From positions 1 to 44,541 of the forward strand of contig JAFTLL010000006.1 of NCBI GenBank assembly GCA_017456015.1: DNA of 44,541 nt. The letters run 5' to 3'. Both the position numbers and the translations under genes were made by a program. The notes under the pieces are model-generated. The model was not told where the DNA came from and ran no database searches. It saw only the letters and a list, made by a program, of their open reading frames with translations. This document shows, in pieces, positions 24,512 through 33,648 of the stretch (position 1 is the stretch's first letter; each line of letters begins with the position of its first letter). This DNA comes from Clostridia bacterium. GTDB lineage: Bacteria; Bacillota_A; Clostridia; Oscillospirales; Acutalibacteraceae.

Positions 24512-25429
24512 TTAATTCGGGTTTCTTTTCAAATAGTCGTCAATCTGTTTTACAGCAATACTCGTATGCGGCATATGCCCATAGTATTCCAGTAAAATAA
24601 AGGCGTGTTCGGCGCCGTTTATAATATGCAATTCGCTTTGGTTGCCAATCTGCATCATTTTATCATGGAACACAACAGAATGGTTTAAAGCAACCGTTTT
24701 ATCGGCAGAACCGTGAATTAAAAGCGTTTTCGGCGTCTTCTTTGTTATGTTATATAGCGGTGATAAAAGCCGGTTGATTTCAGCCTTGCTCTTTCCTGCC
24801 AGCATCGGGCGGACAGAACTCCGGGGTGTTCCGTTGCCCCACTTGTCGTCGAGGTGGGTGATGGGATTTAATAAAATGAGGGTATGTACCGGTAAGCGGT
24901 TATCATAAAACGAATCGGTTGCCATCGCCGCGGCCAAATGTCCGCCGGCCGATTCGCCCAAAAGCGTCACATCGGTTAAATCGGCACCGTATGCATCGGC
25001 ATGGTCGGCAACATAGTTCATAGCATCCTGACAGTCGGTATAAAGGTCAAAAAGCTGCCGCTCCTCGTCTTGACCGGAAACCTTTAAAAGACCGTAGGTC
25101 GAAACCACCGCAAGGAAGCCTTTGTCGGCATAATAGCGAGCGAGAAATCCCAAATGGTCTCCCGACCATTCGCTTTGGCCTTCTAAGATGCATCTTGAAT
25201 TCCAGGCGCCGCCGTGAAACATCATAAAAACAGGGTATTTTGCGTTTTTATTATAATCTTTCGGAAAATAGTAGCAAAGGTTAAGCGCTTCACCCTTTAA
25301 CTGTTTGTAAGTGACAACTGCGTCGGCGGTGTGGCGGGAGATGCAACGGCTGAAATCGTCGGTGGGAATGTAATTGTCAGTATCGTGATAAAAAACCTTT
25401 TGCATAGATTCGGCGGAATGGTTCTTCAT
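24512..25429 (-). CDS. Alpha/beta-hydrolase (esterase/lipase, HSL-like)
   Basis: A 305-aa cytosolic hydrolase of the hormone-sensitive-lipase-like type. It has the oxyanion-hole motif HGGAW, the nucleophile serine in LLGESAGGHLA, the acid in LIHGSADKTV and the histidine in INGAEHAF. The start at 25429 follows AAGGCAAGG; an upstream TTG lies inside the prs terminator and is rejected. It follows prs on the same strand but behind a hairpin at 25467-25499. Natural substrate unknown: short acyl esters or acetylated sugars are possible. Confidence 0.88.
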   Translation of the reverse strand: MKNHSAESMQKVFYHDTDNYIPTDDFSRCISRHTADAVVTYKQLKGEALNLCYYFPKDYNKNAKYPVFMMFHGGAWNSRCILEGQSEWSGDHLGFLARYYADKGFLAVVSTYGLLKVSGQDEERQLFDLYTDCQDAMNYVADHADAYGADLTDVTLLGESAGGHLAAAMATDSFYDNRLPVHTLILLNPITHLDDKWGNGTPRSSVRPMLAGKSKAEINRLLSPLYNITKKTPKTLLIHGSADKTVALNHSVVFHDKMMQIGNQSELHIINGAEHAFILLEYYGHMPHTSIAVKQIDDYLKRNPN

Positions 25430-25466
25430 ATCCTTGCCTTCACTTTCGTTAAATTTAAAGTCTGTC

Positions 25467-25499
25467 AAAAGGGAGTCTCCGACGCAGAGACTCCCTTTT
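25467..25499 (-). terminator. Terminator after prs (minus strand)
   Basis: A 13-bp perfect stem (25467-25479 and 25487-25499) lies 11 nt beyond the prs stop, ending in TTTT on the minus strand. Readthrough into the esterase is possible because no separate promoter is obvious. Confidence 0.75.
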
Positions 25500-25509
25500 C
25501 TTTTCTATG

Positions 25510-26637
25510 TTATTTCTGTCCGTACTTTTCCAAAACCTTGTTGATACGGTCAACCGGGTTGAGCAGTTCACTGATGGAATTGTCGTAATTCAGCGTATCA
25601 ACCAGATAGGCAATGTATTTGGACATATCTACACTTTGGTACCATTCCTTTTGTAATAAAGCGGGGGTAGAATAGACCAGGTTGGTGGTGAAGACTTTAT
25701 CAATCAATCCATCTTTATAATAAGCGTCAAACTTATCAAAGCCTTCAACAAACAAACCGAAGGTGGTAAACACGAAAATACGGTTGGCATGCATTTTCTT
25801 TAATTTTTCGGCAATATCCAAAATGGACTCGCCGGAGGAAATCATATCGTCTACGATAACGACATCTTTACCTTCCACGTTGTTGCCGAGGAACTCATGC
25901 GCTTCAATGGGGTTTTTGCCGTTGACAATCACAGAATAGTTACGGCGTTTGTAGAACATACCAAGTTCCAAACCTAAAACGGAGGAGTAGTAAATACATC
26001 TGCCCATCGCGCCTTCGTCGGGGGAAATAATCATCATGTGGTCGCGGTCGATTTTAATATCGGGTACCGTTTTCAACAGAGATTTAATCATCTGGTAGGT
26101 GGGCTGCACATTGTCAAATCCGTCCAACGGAATGGCGTTTTGAATACGGGGGTCATGCGCATCAAAGGTGATGATGTTTTTAACACCCATGGATACCAGT
26201 TCCTGCATAGCCCATGCACAATCCAACGATTCGCGAGTGGTACGTCTGTGCTGACGGCCTTCGTAAAGCATCGGCATAACTACTGTAATACGTCTTGCTT
26301 TTCCGCCCAGCGCCATGATGACACGTTTCAGGTCTTGGTAATGGTCATCGGGACTCATGGGAACCTCTTTGCCATACATTTTATAAGTAACACCGTAATT
26401 AAAGCAGTCGCAAATGATATATATGTCCAGACCGCGGGCTGTGTGTGACAAAACCGCCTTGGCTTCACCGGTGCCGAAACGCGGGCATTGGGACTCAATC
26501 ACAAATGTGTGCTCTTCCGGCAGACCTCTCCACTGCATCAAATAGTAATCTACCTTTGCCGCAAGTTCTTCGCATCCGCGCATAGCGATAATGGCAAGGT
26601 CACCGCAAGGATAATGGCCTTTGATGGTAATTGACAT
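25510..26637 (-). CDS. prs: Ribose-phosphate diphosphokinase, divergent long form
   Basis: Makes PRPP from ribose-5-phosphate and ATP for nucleotide, His and Trp synthesis. It is 375 aa, about 60 longer than the classical enzyme. The PRPP loop is recognisable as VVIVDDMISSGES (classical form DDMIDTAGT), an ATP-site segment as EGRQHRRTTRESLD, and the DAHDPRIQNA segment replaces DLHAGQIQGFF. Extra length lies in the N-terminal part and the C-terminal tail. I infer the reaction from these motifs. The start at 26637 has a GGGGGAA site. It is divergent from thyX with 169 nt between. Confidence 0.88.
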   Translation of the reverse strand: MSITIKGHYPCGDLAIIAMRGCEELAAKVDYYLMQWRGLPEEHTFVIESQCPRFGTGEAKAVLSHTARGLDIYIICDCFNYGVTYKMYGKEVPMSPDDHYQDLKRVIMALGGKARRITVVMPMLYEGRQHRRTTRESLDCAWAMQELVSMGVKNIITFDAHDPRIQNAIPLDGFDNVQPTYQMIKSLLKTVPDIKIDRDHMMIISPDEGAMGRCIYYSSVLGLELGMFYKRRNYSVIVNGKNPIEAHEFLGNNVEGKDVVIVDDMISSGESILDIAEKLKKMHANRIFVFTTFGLFVEGFDKFDAYYKDGLIDKVFTTNLVYSTPALLQKEWYQSVDMSKYIAYLVDTLNYDNSISELLNPVDRINKVLEKYGQK

Positions 26638-26672
26638 GATAAAATTCCCCCAGTTTTTTATTTTCCTATACT

Positions 26673-26681
26673 ATAATATCA
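26673..26681 (-). promoter_or_regulatory. Extended -10 promoter for prs
   Basis: On the minus strand TGATATTAT (26681-26673) fits an extended -10 element (TGnTATNAT), 36 nt before the prs start. The -35 region is weak. Confidence 0.4.
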
Positions 26682-26744
26682 CAAATTCCGTCGATTAAAA
26701 AGTCCTTTTGTTGAAAAAAATTGCAGAAGATTGTAGATTTTCAA

Positions 26745-26773
26745 TTGATATATTTATGCAATTTTGTTATAAT
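26745..26773 (+). promoter_or_regulatory. Sigma-A promoter of the thyX operon
   Basis: TTGATA (26745-26750), 17 nt, TATAAT (26768-26773), 33 nt before the thyX start. Confidence 0.7.
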
Positions 26774-26806
26774 GAATTGAAATAAGTATAAAGGGAGTAT
26801 TTTATA

Positions 26807-27580
26807 ATGGCAAAAGTTACATTACTTACCCATACGCCAAATCCCGAACTTGCTGTGGCCTCCGCGGCCAAACTTTGCTACTCAGCAGCAAGTATAGAGC
26901 AAATTAGAGAGGGACTTTCGCCCGAAAAAGCCGCCGGTTTTGTGGAAATGCTGGCCGAAATCGGACACGAAAGCCCGATTGAACATGTGTCCTTTACTTT
27001 TGGTATTGAGGGTGTATCCCGTGCGCTGTTGGCGCAAATCACCCGTCACCGTATGGCTTCCTTCTCGGTACAAAGCCAGCGCTATGTAAAGGAAGACCGG
27101 TTTGAATTTGTCCTTCCGCCGGAGATTGAAAATATCCCCCAAGCCAAAGAACGCTTTTTACAGTCTATGCAGCGTGACCAAGAAGATTACGAGGCGCTGA
27201 CCGATATTTTAAAAGCCGCACATTTAAAAGAAATGTTGGCGGCCGGAATGGAGGAAAAAGCCGCAAACCGTGCCGCTGAAAAAAAGGCCATAGAGGATGC
27301 GCGCTTTGTTTTGCCGAATGCCTGCGAAACCAAAATGGTGCTGACCATGAACGCCCGTAGTTTGCACAATTTCTTCCGCCACCGCTGTTGTAATCGCGCC
27401 CAGTGGGAGATTCGTGAGGTTGCGCTGGAAATGTTCCGCCTGGTTTATGCCGTTGCGCCGAACCTTTTCAAGAATGCCGGCCCGAGCTGTATCAGCGGAA
27501 GTTGCCCCGAGGGCAAAATGACCTGCGGTAAAATCAAACAGGTGCGCGAGCAGTACGAAGCAATAAAGCGCGGAGAATGA
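26807..27580 (+). CDS. thyX: Flavin-dependent thymidylate synthase
   Basis: Methylates dUMP to dTMP using methylene-tetrahydrofolate with FAD and NADPH. The 257-aa protein has the ThyX signature [14 protein letters not shown] (about residues 80-93), the [12 protein letters not shown] segment, and the C-terminal [23 protein letters not shown]. The C terminus carries four extra cysteines ([13 protein letters not shown]...). The ATG at 26807 has AAGGGAGT. It begins a seven-gene run to 33440. tmk, which phosphorylates its product, follows at once. Confidence 0.96.
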   Translation: MAKVTLLTHTPNPELAVASAAKLCYSAASIEQIREGLSPEKAAGFVEMLAEIGHESPIEHVSFTFGIEGVSRALLAQITRHRMASFSVQSQRYVKEDRFEFVLPPEIENIPQAKERFLQSMQRDQEDYEALTDILKAAHLKEMLAAGMEEKAANRAAEKKAIEDARFVLPNACETKMVLTMNARSLHNFFRHRCCNRAQWEIREVALEMFRLVYAVAPNLFKNAGPSCISGSCPEGKMTCGKIKQVREQYEAIKRGE

Positions 27581-27582
27581 AT

Positions 27583-28251
27583 ATGGGAAAATTGATTGTG
27601 ATAGAGGGGTTAGATGGCAGCGGAAAATCCACCCAACTGGAACGGTTGCTTGAAAATCTGCAAAATAAAGGGCTGGATTGCAAAAGCTTTTCTTTTCCCG
27701 ATTATGAAAGTGATTCCAGTGCGCTCGTAAAAATGTATTTAAGCGGCACCTTCGGGGATAAACCCGATTCGGTAAACCCTTATGCCGCCGCCGCTTTTTT
27801 CTCGGTTGACCGGTATGCAAGCTATAAGCAAAACTGGGAAAGGTACTATAAAAACGGAGGGAATGTCGTGGTGGGCCGTTATACGACCTCCAACGCCATT
27901 CATCAAACCTCAAAACTGCCACCCGACCAATGGGAGAATTATTTACATTGGTTGTACGACTTTGAGTATCGGTTGATGGGCATACCCAAGCCCGATTTGG
28001 TCGTTATGCTGGATATGCCGACAGCGGTATCCCAAAAACTGTTGACCGGTCGGTATCATGGCGACGAAAGCAAAAAGGATATTCATGAACGGGATGTGGC
28101 GTATCTGGAAAACTGCCGCAAGGCCGCTGTCTTTACGGCGGAATATTCCGGCTGGGAAATCATTTGCTGTGCCGAGGGGGACAAGCCCCGTACGATTGAC
28201 GATATTGCAGAAGAATTGCTTGCAAAAGTGTTGAGTGTTATTGATAAGTAG
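27583..28251 (+). CDS. tmk: Thymidylate kinase
   Basis: Phosphorylates dTMP to dTDP. The 222-aa P-loop kinase has IEGLDGSGKSTQ at the N terminus, the DRY segment (FFSVDRYASYKQNW) and a VVGRYTTSNAIHQ substrate region. I chose ATG 27583 because GGAG lies 7 nt upstream; the ATG at 27577 overlapping the thyX stop is too close to that site. It is slightly longer than the usual 205-210 aa and diverges in the lid region. Its coupling to thyX is biochemically sensible. Confidence 0.92.
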   Translation: MGKLIVIEGLDGSGKSTQLERLLENLQNKGLDCKSFSFPDYESDSSALVKMYLSGTFGDKPDSVNPYAAAAFFSVDRYASYKQNWERYYKNGGNVVVGRYTTSNAIHQTSKLPPDQWENYLHWLYDFEYRLMGIPKPDLVVMLDMPTAVSQKLLTGRYHGDESKKDIHERDVAYLENCRKAAVFTAEYSGWEIICCAEGDKPRTIDDIAEELLAKVLSVIDK

Positions 28252-28260
28252 GAGAAAATC

Positions 28261-28806
28261 ATGGTTTATGTATTTTTAGCTGACGGGTTTGAGGAAACCG
28301 AGGCCATTGCACCAATCGATATTATGCGCCGAGCCGGCTTGGAGGTCGTCACGGTGGGTATCGGCGGTCAGCTTGTGCGCGGTGCGCACAATATTACCGT
28401 TATGGCTGATATGGACGGTGCAGACGCAATACCCGATGAAACGGTCGATGCGGTCGTGCTTCCCGGCGGCTTGCCCGGTACCGTAAATTTGGAAAACAAT
28501 CAAACGGTGCAGGCGTTTTTAGACTATGCCGCCGCAAACGACAAGGTGATGGCCGCCATTTGTGCTGCGCCCTCGGTGCTGGGACACAAAGGTCTGCTGG
28601 AAGGTAAGCGCGCGGTTTGTTTTCCGGGCTATGAAAAAGAATTGCGAGGCGCAAAGGTGCAAAACACACCGGCAGAGATTGACGGCAACATTGTTACCGC
28701 TTGCGGTGCCGGTGCGGCGCTGGAATTCGGCTTTGCTTTGGTGGAACGCCTTTGCGACCAGCAAACGGCAAAAAAATTGGAGCAGATAATGCAATGCGGC
28801 CGTTAG
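28261..28806 (+). CDS. DJ-1/PfpI family protein
   Basis: A 181-aa protein of the DJ-1/YajL branch. It has the N-terminal FLADGFEETEAIAPID with the conserved glutamate, LPGGLPGTVNL, and the nucleophilic-elbow cysteine in AAICAAPSVLG (about residue 101). Relatives act as chaperones, peroxide sensors or proposed deglycases; the function here is open. The ATG at 28261 has GGAGAAAATC. It overlaps the next gene by 13 nt. Confidence 0.93.
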   Translation: MVYVFLADGFEETEAIAPIDIMRRAGLEVVTVGIGGQLVRGAHNITVMADMDGADAIPDETVDAVVLPGGLPGTVNLENNQTVQAFLDYAAANDKVMAAICAAPSVLGHKGLLEGKRAVCFPGYEKELRGAKVQNTPAEIDGNIVTACGAGAALEFGFALVERLCDQQTAKKLEQIMQCGR

Positions 28807-29420
28807 ATATCAGAATTTATAAAACCGAACTGCGCCAGGCGGCGCGTGTTCGCCGTGCGGCCATGCTGCCTGCCACAAAGGCCGCGGCAGCGCGTGCGGT
28901 GGAAAATAATGTGCGCCGGCTCTACCAATACCGCGGCGCAACCACCATTATGGTTTATGTTTCCACCGAGATTGAAATCAGTACCCGTGGCATTATAGAA
29001 AACGCATGGGCAGACGGCAAAAAGGTCGCTGTACCGCGCTGTATTCCCGATACAAGAGAGATGCAATTTCATTACATTACCTCTTTTGATGACCTTTCTC
29101 CCGGTACTTTTTCGGTGCTGGAACCGGATGAAAATCTGCCGGTGGTGGAATCTTTTAACGGTTGCCTTATGTTGGTGCCCGGTTTCGTTTACGACCGTTA
29201 CGGGTACCGCTTGGGCTATGGAAAAGGCTATTATGACCGTTATATTTCGCGCTTTACCGGCGTTACGGTGGGCATTTGCTATGAGCATGAGGTGACCTAC
29301 CGTTTGCAGCACGGCCGTTATGACCGTCCGGTAGGAACGATTTTGACCGAAAAGCGAATACGCAAGTCCGTGGTATATGCGGCCAAGCGAAAAAACTTTG
29401 GAGGCTATCATGAACGATAA
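28794..29420 (+). CDS. 5-formyltetrahydrofolate cyclo-ligase
   Basis: Converts 5-formyl-THF to 5,10-methenyl-THF with ATP, returning stored folate to the one-carbon pool used by ThyX. The 208-aa protein has the basic N terminus KTELRQAARVRRAA, the MVYVSTEIEIST substrate region and the ATP-site motif YRLGYGKGYYDRYI (about residue 145). The start at 28794 overlaps the DJ-1 gene end and has GGAG about 13 nt upstream; translational coupling is likely. Its 3' end overlaps mltG by 11 nt. Confidence 0.94.
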   Translation: MRPLDIRIYKTELRQAARVRRAAMLPATKAAAARAVENNVRRLYQYRGATTIMVYVSTEIEISTRGIIENAWADGKKVAVPRCIPDTREMQFHYITSFDDLSPGTFSVLEPDENLPVVESFNGCLMLVPGFVYDRYGYRLGYGKGYYDRYISRFTGVTVGICYEHEVTYRLQHGRYDRPVGTILTEKRIRKSVVYAAKRKNFGGYHER

Positions 29421-30579
29421 TCAAGAGCGAAACCTGCAAGAAACCCCTGCTGGCGAACCCATTGTACAGCAGGAAGAGTCGATTTCTCTGGCCAAAAAGC
29501 CGGAACCGAAGCCGGTGCCCAAGAAAAAATACAAATCAAAGAAAAGCCAGCGCAAAGGCTGTGCCACAGCTTTGGTGTGGGTGCTTTGCATCGTTGTTGT
29601 ATCGGTTGGGCTTGCCACCGGTCTGTTGCTTATGATTGCCGATTTCCTCGGTGTTGGCAAATCCGGTACGGTACAGATTGAAATTGAAAAGGGTGCTTCT
29701 TCGGCCTCGATTGCCAGAACGCTGGACGAAGCCGGCGCTATCCGTTATTCTACGCTGTTTCGTGTTTACAGTAAATTGATGGGCTTTGACGGCACTTACA
29801 AATATGGCGTTTATATTGTCAACAAGGAAAACGGCTATGAGTCGATTGCCCGTATGTTGCAGGAGGAGGGTGCCAAGGCCGAAACGGTCAAGGTGACCAT
29901 TCCCGAAATGGCCGATATAGACGAAATACGCACACGCTTTGTCGAGGCTGGTATTTGTGATGCGCAACAGTTCCGCGAGGCAATGTCGGATTTATCTTAT
30001 TATGAGGAATTCGATTTTATTGAAAAGATACCAGTGGAGCAGGTGTATTACAATTTAGAAGGGTATCTGTTCCCTGAAACCTATGAGTTTTACAAGTACG
30101 GCAGTACCGAATGTGCACGGCAGGCTATCAAAAAATGTCTGGCACAAACCGAGGAACAGTTAAAACCGTACTTGGATGAAATTGCCGATTCGGGTTATAC
30201 GGTACACGAAGTGCTGACCATGGCTTCGATTGTTGAAATGGAAGCCAGTGCCGCCTCCCAAGAGGATAGGCAAAAGGTCGCTGCGGTCTTTTATAACCGC
30301 CTGGACTGGAAAGACCAGCCCAAGCTTCTCGGCTCCTCTCCTACAATGGAATATCCCTATGGTAACGGACGGTACGATACCAATAAAACCGAGGGCTTGC
30401 CGCCGGGACCCCTTTGTTGTCCGAGCGCGGCTTCGATTAAAGCGGCTGTGTACCCGGAAAAGGATTTTGATTACCATTATTTTGTTACCGATAAAAATAT
30501 GAAATTCTATTATAATAAAACCCTCAAACAACATAACAGTACAATTAACGACTTAAAGAGGAAGAAACTGTGGGCATAA
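29410..30579 (+). CDS. mltG: Endolytic murein transglycosylase
   Basis: Cuts nascent glycan strands in peptidoglycan at the membrane. The 389-aa protein has a cytoplasmic tail of about 48 residues rich in Lys/Pro/Glu, a membrane segment at about 47-72, then the YceG fold. The catalytic glutamate is in MASIVEMEA (family ASIVEKEA), followed by the AVFYNRL segment and the TEGLPPGPLCCPSAASI motif with the conserved PxxP(I/C)xNPG-like region. The ATG at 29410 has TTTGGAGG. A U32 gene follows with a 10-nt overlap, as near yrrL-yrrN in Bacillus. Confidence 0.95.
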   Translation: MNDNQERNLQETPAGEPIVQQEESISLAKKPEPKPVPKKKYKSKKSQRKGCATALVWVLCIVVVSVGLATGLLLMIADFLGVGKSGTVQIEIEKGASSASIARTLDEAGAIRYSTLFRVYSKLMGFDGTYKYGVYIVNKENGYESIARMLQEEGAKAETVKVTIPEMADIDEIRTRFVEAGICDAQQFREAMSDLSYYEEFDFIEKIPVEQVYYNLEGYLFPETYEFYKYGSTECARQAIKKCLAQTEEQLKPYLDEIADSGYTVHEVLTMASIVEMEASAASQEDRQKVAAVFYNRLDWKDQPKLLGSSPTMEYPYGNGRYDTNKTEGLPPGPLCCPSAASIKAAVYPEKDFDYHYFVTDKNMKFYYNKTLKQHNSTINDLKRKKLWA

Positions 30580-31787
30580 AACAATTGGAATTGCTTTCCC
30601 CGGCCGGAGATTTGTCCCGTTTGAAGGGCGCGGTGGATTTTGGTGCCGATGCGGTCTATTTGGCCGGTGAAGAATTTGGGATGCGTACCGCTGCTTCGAA
30701 TTTTCCGAAGGAAGACTTGTACAACGGTATTCGATATGCCCATGAAAAGGGAGCCAAGGTGTATGTGGCCTGTAATACATTGCCGCACAATGTGGAAATG
30801 CCGCGCCTGCCTGCCTTTTTGGAGCAGGTGGCCGATGCAGGGGCAGACGGCATTATCGCTTCGGATATCGGTACGATGGGGCTTGTAAAAAAATATGCGC
30901 CCAAGCAGGAACTGCACATTTCGGTACAGTCCGGAATTGTCAATTATGAAACGGCACGCGCGTTTTATAACATGGGAGCTGACCGCATTGTCACAGCCAG
31001 AGAACTTTCTTTGGAGGAGATTGCCGAAATCCGTGCGAAAACCCCGGCGGCTTTACAAATTGAAGCCTTTGTGCACGGTGCAATGTGCGTTTCCTTTTCG
31101 GCGCGCTGTCTGCTTTCGGCCTATATGACCGGACGCGATGCAAATCGCGGCGATTGTGCCCAGTCCTGCCGATGGAGCTATGCCTTAATGGAGCAAAACC
31201 GCGAGGGGCAATTGTTTGACATCACCGAAAACGAACAGGGCACCTATATCCTGAATGCCAATGACCTTTGCATGGCCGAGCATATCCGTGCGCTGGCCGA
31301 TGCCGGCGTGTATAGTCTGAAAATTGAAGGCCGGGCGAAATCGCATTATTATACAGCGGTCACAGCCAATGCGTATCGCGGTGCGATTGATGCCTATTAT
31401 GCGAACCCCGACGCACCTATGCCTGGGTGGGTAATGGAGGAACTGAACAAAATCAGCCACCGTACCTATTCTACCGGTTTTTATTTCGGCCGTCCCGAAA
31501 ATGCACAAACCTATGCGTCGGCAGGATATATCCGTGATTATGCAGTAGCCGCCGTTGTAAATGATTATCAAGACGGCTGTATCATCGCCACCTTAAAAAA
31601 CAAATTTTTGCAAGGGCAGGTGCTGGATTGCCTGCCGCCGAGAGGAATGCCCTTTACCGTGACGGCAGAACGAATTTACGATGCAGACGGTATGGCAATA
31701 GAAGCCGCCGTGCACCCCATGATGGAGGTGCGCATTCCGTGCGAGCAACCTGTACCGGCAGGTACATTGTTGCGCATGAAACAGTAA
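30570..31787 (+). CDS. U32 family protein (tRNA-hydroxylation TrhP-like)
   Basis: A 405-aa protein of peptidase family U32. Relatives (TrhP/YrrN-YrrO, RlhA) are now tied to hydroxylation of tRNA or rRNA uridine or cytidine rather than proteolysis. It has LELLSPAGDLSRLKGAVDFGADAVY at the start (quoted in part: SPAGDLSRLKGAVDFG), the signature EAFVHGAMCVSFSARCLLS, and paired cysteines in RGDCAQSCRW that may help hold an iron-sulfur cluster. The start is GTG at 30570 with AGAGGAAG upstream. Context next to mltG matches the Bacillus yrr region. Substrate RNA unknown. Confidence 0.9.
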   Translation: MGIKQLELLSPAGDLSRLKGAVDFGADAVYLAGEEFGMRTAASNFPKEDLYNGIRYAHEKGAKVYVACNTLPHNVEMPRLPAFLEQVADAGADGIIASDIGTMGLVKKYAPKQELHISVQSGIVNYETARAFYNMGADRIVTARELSLEEIAEIRAKTPAALQIEAFVHGAMCVSFSARCLLSAYMTGRDANRGDCAQSCRWSYALMEQNREGQLFDITENEQGTYILNANDLCMAEHIRALADAGVYSLKIEGRAKSHYYTAVTANAYRGAIDAYYANPDAPMPGWVMEELNKISHRTYSTGFYFGRPENAQTYASAGYIRDYAVAAVVNDYQDGCIIATLKNKFLQGQVLDCLPPRGMPFTVTAERIYDADGMAIEAAVHPMMEVRIPCEQPVPAGTLLRMKQ

Positions 31788-31838
31788 TTTTTGATTAAAA
31801 AACCCGACATAAGGTCACACTAAAATGAGGTGATTGTT

Positions 31839-33440
31839 ATGGAATGGGAAAATACGCAAACCAAAAGAGCCGTAGCGCAGTTAATTCTGTTGCTGGCTCT
31901 TTTCTTTATCTGTATTTTGCGGTTGTTTGTTCTCTCATCGGATGAAAAACTGGTGACGGCAGGAGATATACAGTCGGGAAAACGGTTTGTGCTTTATCGG
32001 CCGCGCGGTAATATTTACGATTGCAATATGCTGTCGTTGACCCAGCAGGAAACCGAAACAAAAATCGCGGTCTTGCCTACCGAAAAGGGGGCAATTGCCT
32101 TATCTCGGCTGCTGAGCGGTACCGAGTTGCAGAAGAATTTAAATCGTCTTCATGAAGGAACGCCGGTGCTGTTGCCCGAAATGACCGCCGATATCTACAC
32201 AGATACCCTGCGGATTAAAATACCCAAACGGTATAATAATGCGCAAGCTGCAACCCACCTCATCGGATATATCAATGGGGAAGGGCAGGGGGTCAGCGGC
32301 ATTGAAAAAGCAATGAATGATGCGCTTTATAGTGAGGAAACGGTCGACCTTGTGCTGCGTACCAACGCGATTGGAGAAACCCTGCCCGGCATACAGGCCG
32401 AAATCACCAAGGGTTCTGCCGTCAGCGATTTGGTACTCACCATTGACAACCGTATACAACAGATTGCCGAAAAGGCGGCAAAACAACTTCCAGCCGGTGC
32501 GGTGGTGGTCAGCGAGGTCGGGACGGGGAAGGTCCGGGCCATGGTCAGTACGCCGAGCTATAATCCCAATGCAGTGGAGGAGGTGCTGACTGCCGAAAAT
32601 TCCCCTTTGCTCAATCGGGCACTTACGACGTACAGCGTTGGTTCGGTTTTCAAGCCCTGCGTTGCGGCAGCGGCAATTGAAAGCGGCGTTTCCCCTGCAA
32701 GGCTATTTAATTGTACCGGCAGTATGACCATAGCCGACCGTCAGTTTCATTGCCACAAACTCAGTGGTCATGGTATGTTAGAACTTTGCGGCGCATTGGG
32801 GCAATCCTGTAATTGCTATTTTTATCAACTCTCGCAAAAATTGGGCACCGAAACTCTGCTTCGGTATATGCGAAGCTTTTCTTTTGGACAAAGCCGGGAC
32901 ATTGGTTGTAATATCCGGCAGCCCGCCGGTACGGTACCGACAGAAAGCGATATAAAAAACCCTGGAAATCTTGCCAACCTTTCAATCGGTCAAGGTGATT
33001 TGTTGCTGACGCCGTTGGCGATAAGTTCTCTGTATGAGGCTATTGCCGGCGATGGTGTCTATCACAATCCAAGTATCCTTGAAGCCGTGATACAAAATGG
33101 TGAAAGGCAGAGTACGGCTACTGCTGCGGCAACACGCGCCATGAGCGCCGAGACCGCCACACTGCTGAAACAGTATTTAATACAGGCTTTTCAAGACGGT
33201 ACCGGTAAAGAGGCCGCTCCCGAAACACCGGGTGTTGTGGCCGGCGGCAAAACGGCCACCGCCGAAACCGGTTGGCTGAAAAACGGCAAGGCGATTACCC
33301 ACGGCTGGTTGTGTGGGTTTGTTGAGGTGGGGGAGAAATGCTTTACCATTGTTGTTTTTTGCGAGGAAGCCACCTCAGGCGCTACCAGCTGTTCACCTGT
33401 TTTCAAACAAGTGGCAGAACAACTGGCACAACTTTTTTAA
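31839..33440 (+). CDS. Class B penicillin-binding protein (transpeptidase)
   Basis: A 533-aa monofunctional peptidoglycan transpeptidase. It has a short N-terminal tail, one membrane segment (about residues 11-32), the RPRGNIYD segment that opens the pedestal domain, and the penicillin-binding domain with SVGSVFKP (SxxK serine), SCN in GQSCNCYFY, and GGKTATAETGW at the KTG position, reading KTA. No PASTA domains, so it differs from SpoVD-like proteins. It may serve elongation, division or sporulation. The start ATG 31839 has TGAGGTGA; a GTG three codons before is inside that site. It ends the thyX operon; no clear terminator follows. Confidence 0.92.
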   Translation: MEWENTQTKRAVAQLILLLALFFICILRLFVLSSDEKLVTAGDIQSGKRFVLYRPRGNIYDCNMLSLTQQETETKIAVLPTEKGAIALSRLLSGTELQKNLNRLHEGTPVLLPEMTADIYTDTLRIKIPKRYNNAQAATHLIGYINGEGQGVSGIEKAMNDALYSEETVDLVLRTNAIGETLPGIQAEITKGSAVSDLVLTIDNRIQQIAEKAAKQLPAGAVVVSEVGTGKVRAMVSTPSYNPNAVEEVLTAENSPLLNRALTTYSVGSVFKPCVAAAAIESGVSPARLFNCTGSMTIADRQFHCHKLSGHGMLELCGALGQSCNCYFYQLSQKLGTETLLRYMRSFSFGQSRDIGCNIRQPAGTVPTESDIKNPGNLANLSIGQGDLLLTPLAISSLYEAIAGDGVYHNPSILEAVIQNGERQSTATAAATRAMSAETATLLKQYLIQAFQDGTGKEAAPETPGVVAGGKTATAETGWLKNGKAITHGWLCGFVEVGEKCFTIVVFCEEATSGATSCSPVFKQVAEQLAQLF

Positions 33441-33526
33441 AAACAAATTGTAATTTAAATTTTTCTATACTTTGTGCGCACAGTATTATCGTTTGAAAAA
33501 AATTCCAAAAATTTAAAAAATGGGTA

Positions 33527-33555
33527 TTGACTATTGCTTTTTTATGCAGTATAAT
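33527..33555 (+). promoter_or_regulatory. Sigma-A promoter of rpoB-rpoC
   Basis: TTGACT (33527-33532), 17 nt, TATAAT (33550-33555). The transcript leader before rpoB is about 135 nt. Confidence 0.8.
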
Positions 33556-33568
33556 TGTAAATTGCTAA

Positions 33569-33648
33569 ATAATGCGATAATATGCCCCTACTGTCACTAA
33601 ATGCGAAAAAAACGGGCGCATTATAGGGGTATTTTCGCCGAGTTTTTT
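33569..33648 (+). promoter_or_regulatory. rpoB leader with competing stems
   Basis: In the leader, CGCATTAT (33617-33624) can pair either with ATAATGCG (33569-33576) over a long loop or, by its first six bases, with AATGCG (33600-33605). A further CCCCT/AGGGG stem (33585-33589, 33625-33629) encloses the second option. A T6 run follows near 33643-33648. This looks like a possible attenuator; the biology is inference. Confidence 0.4.
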
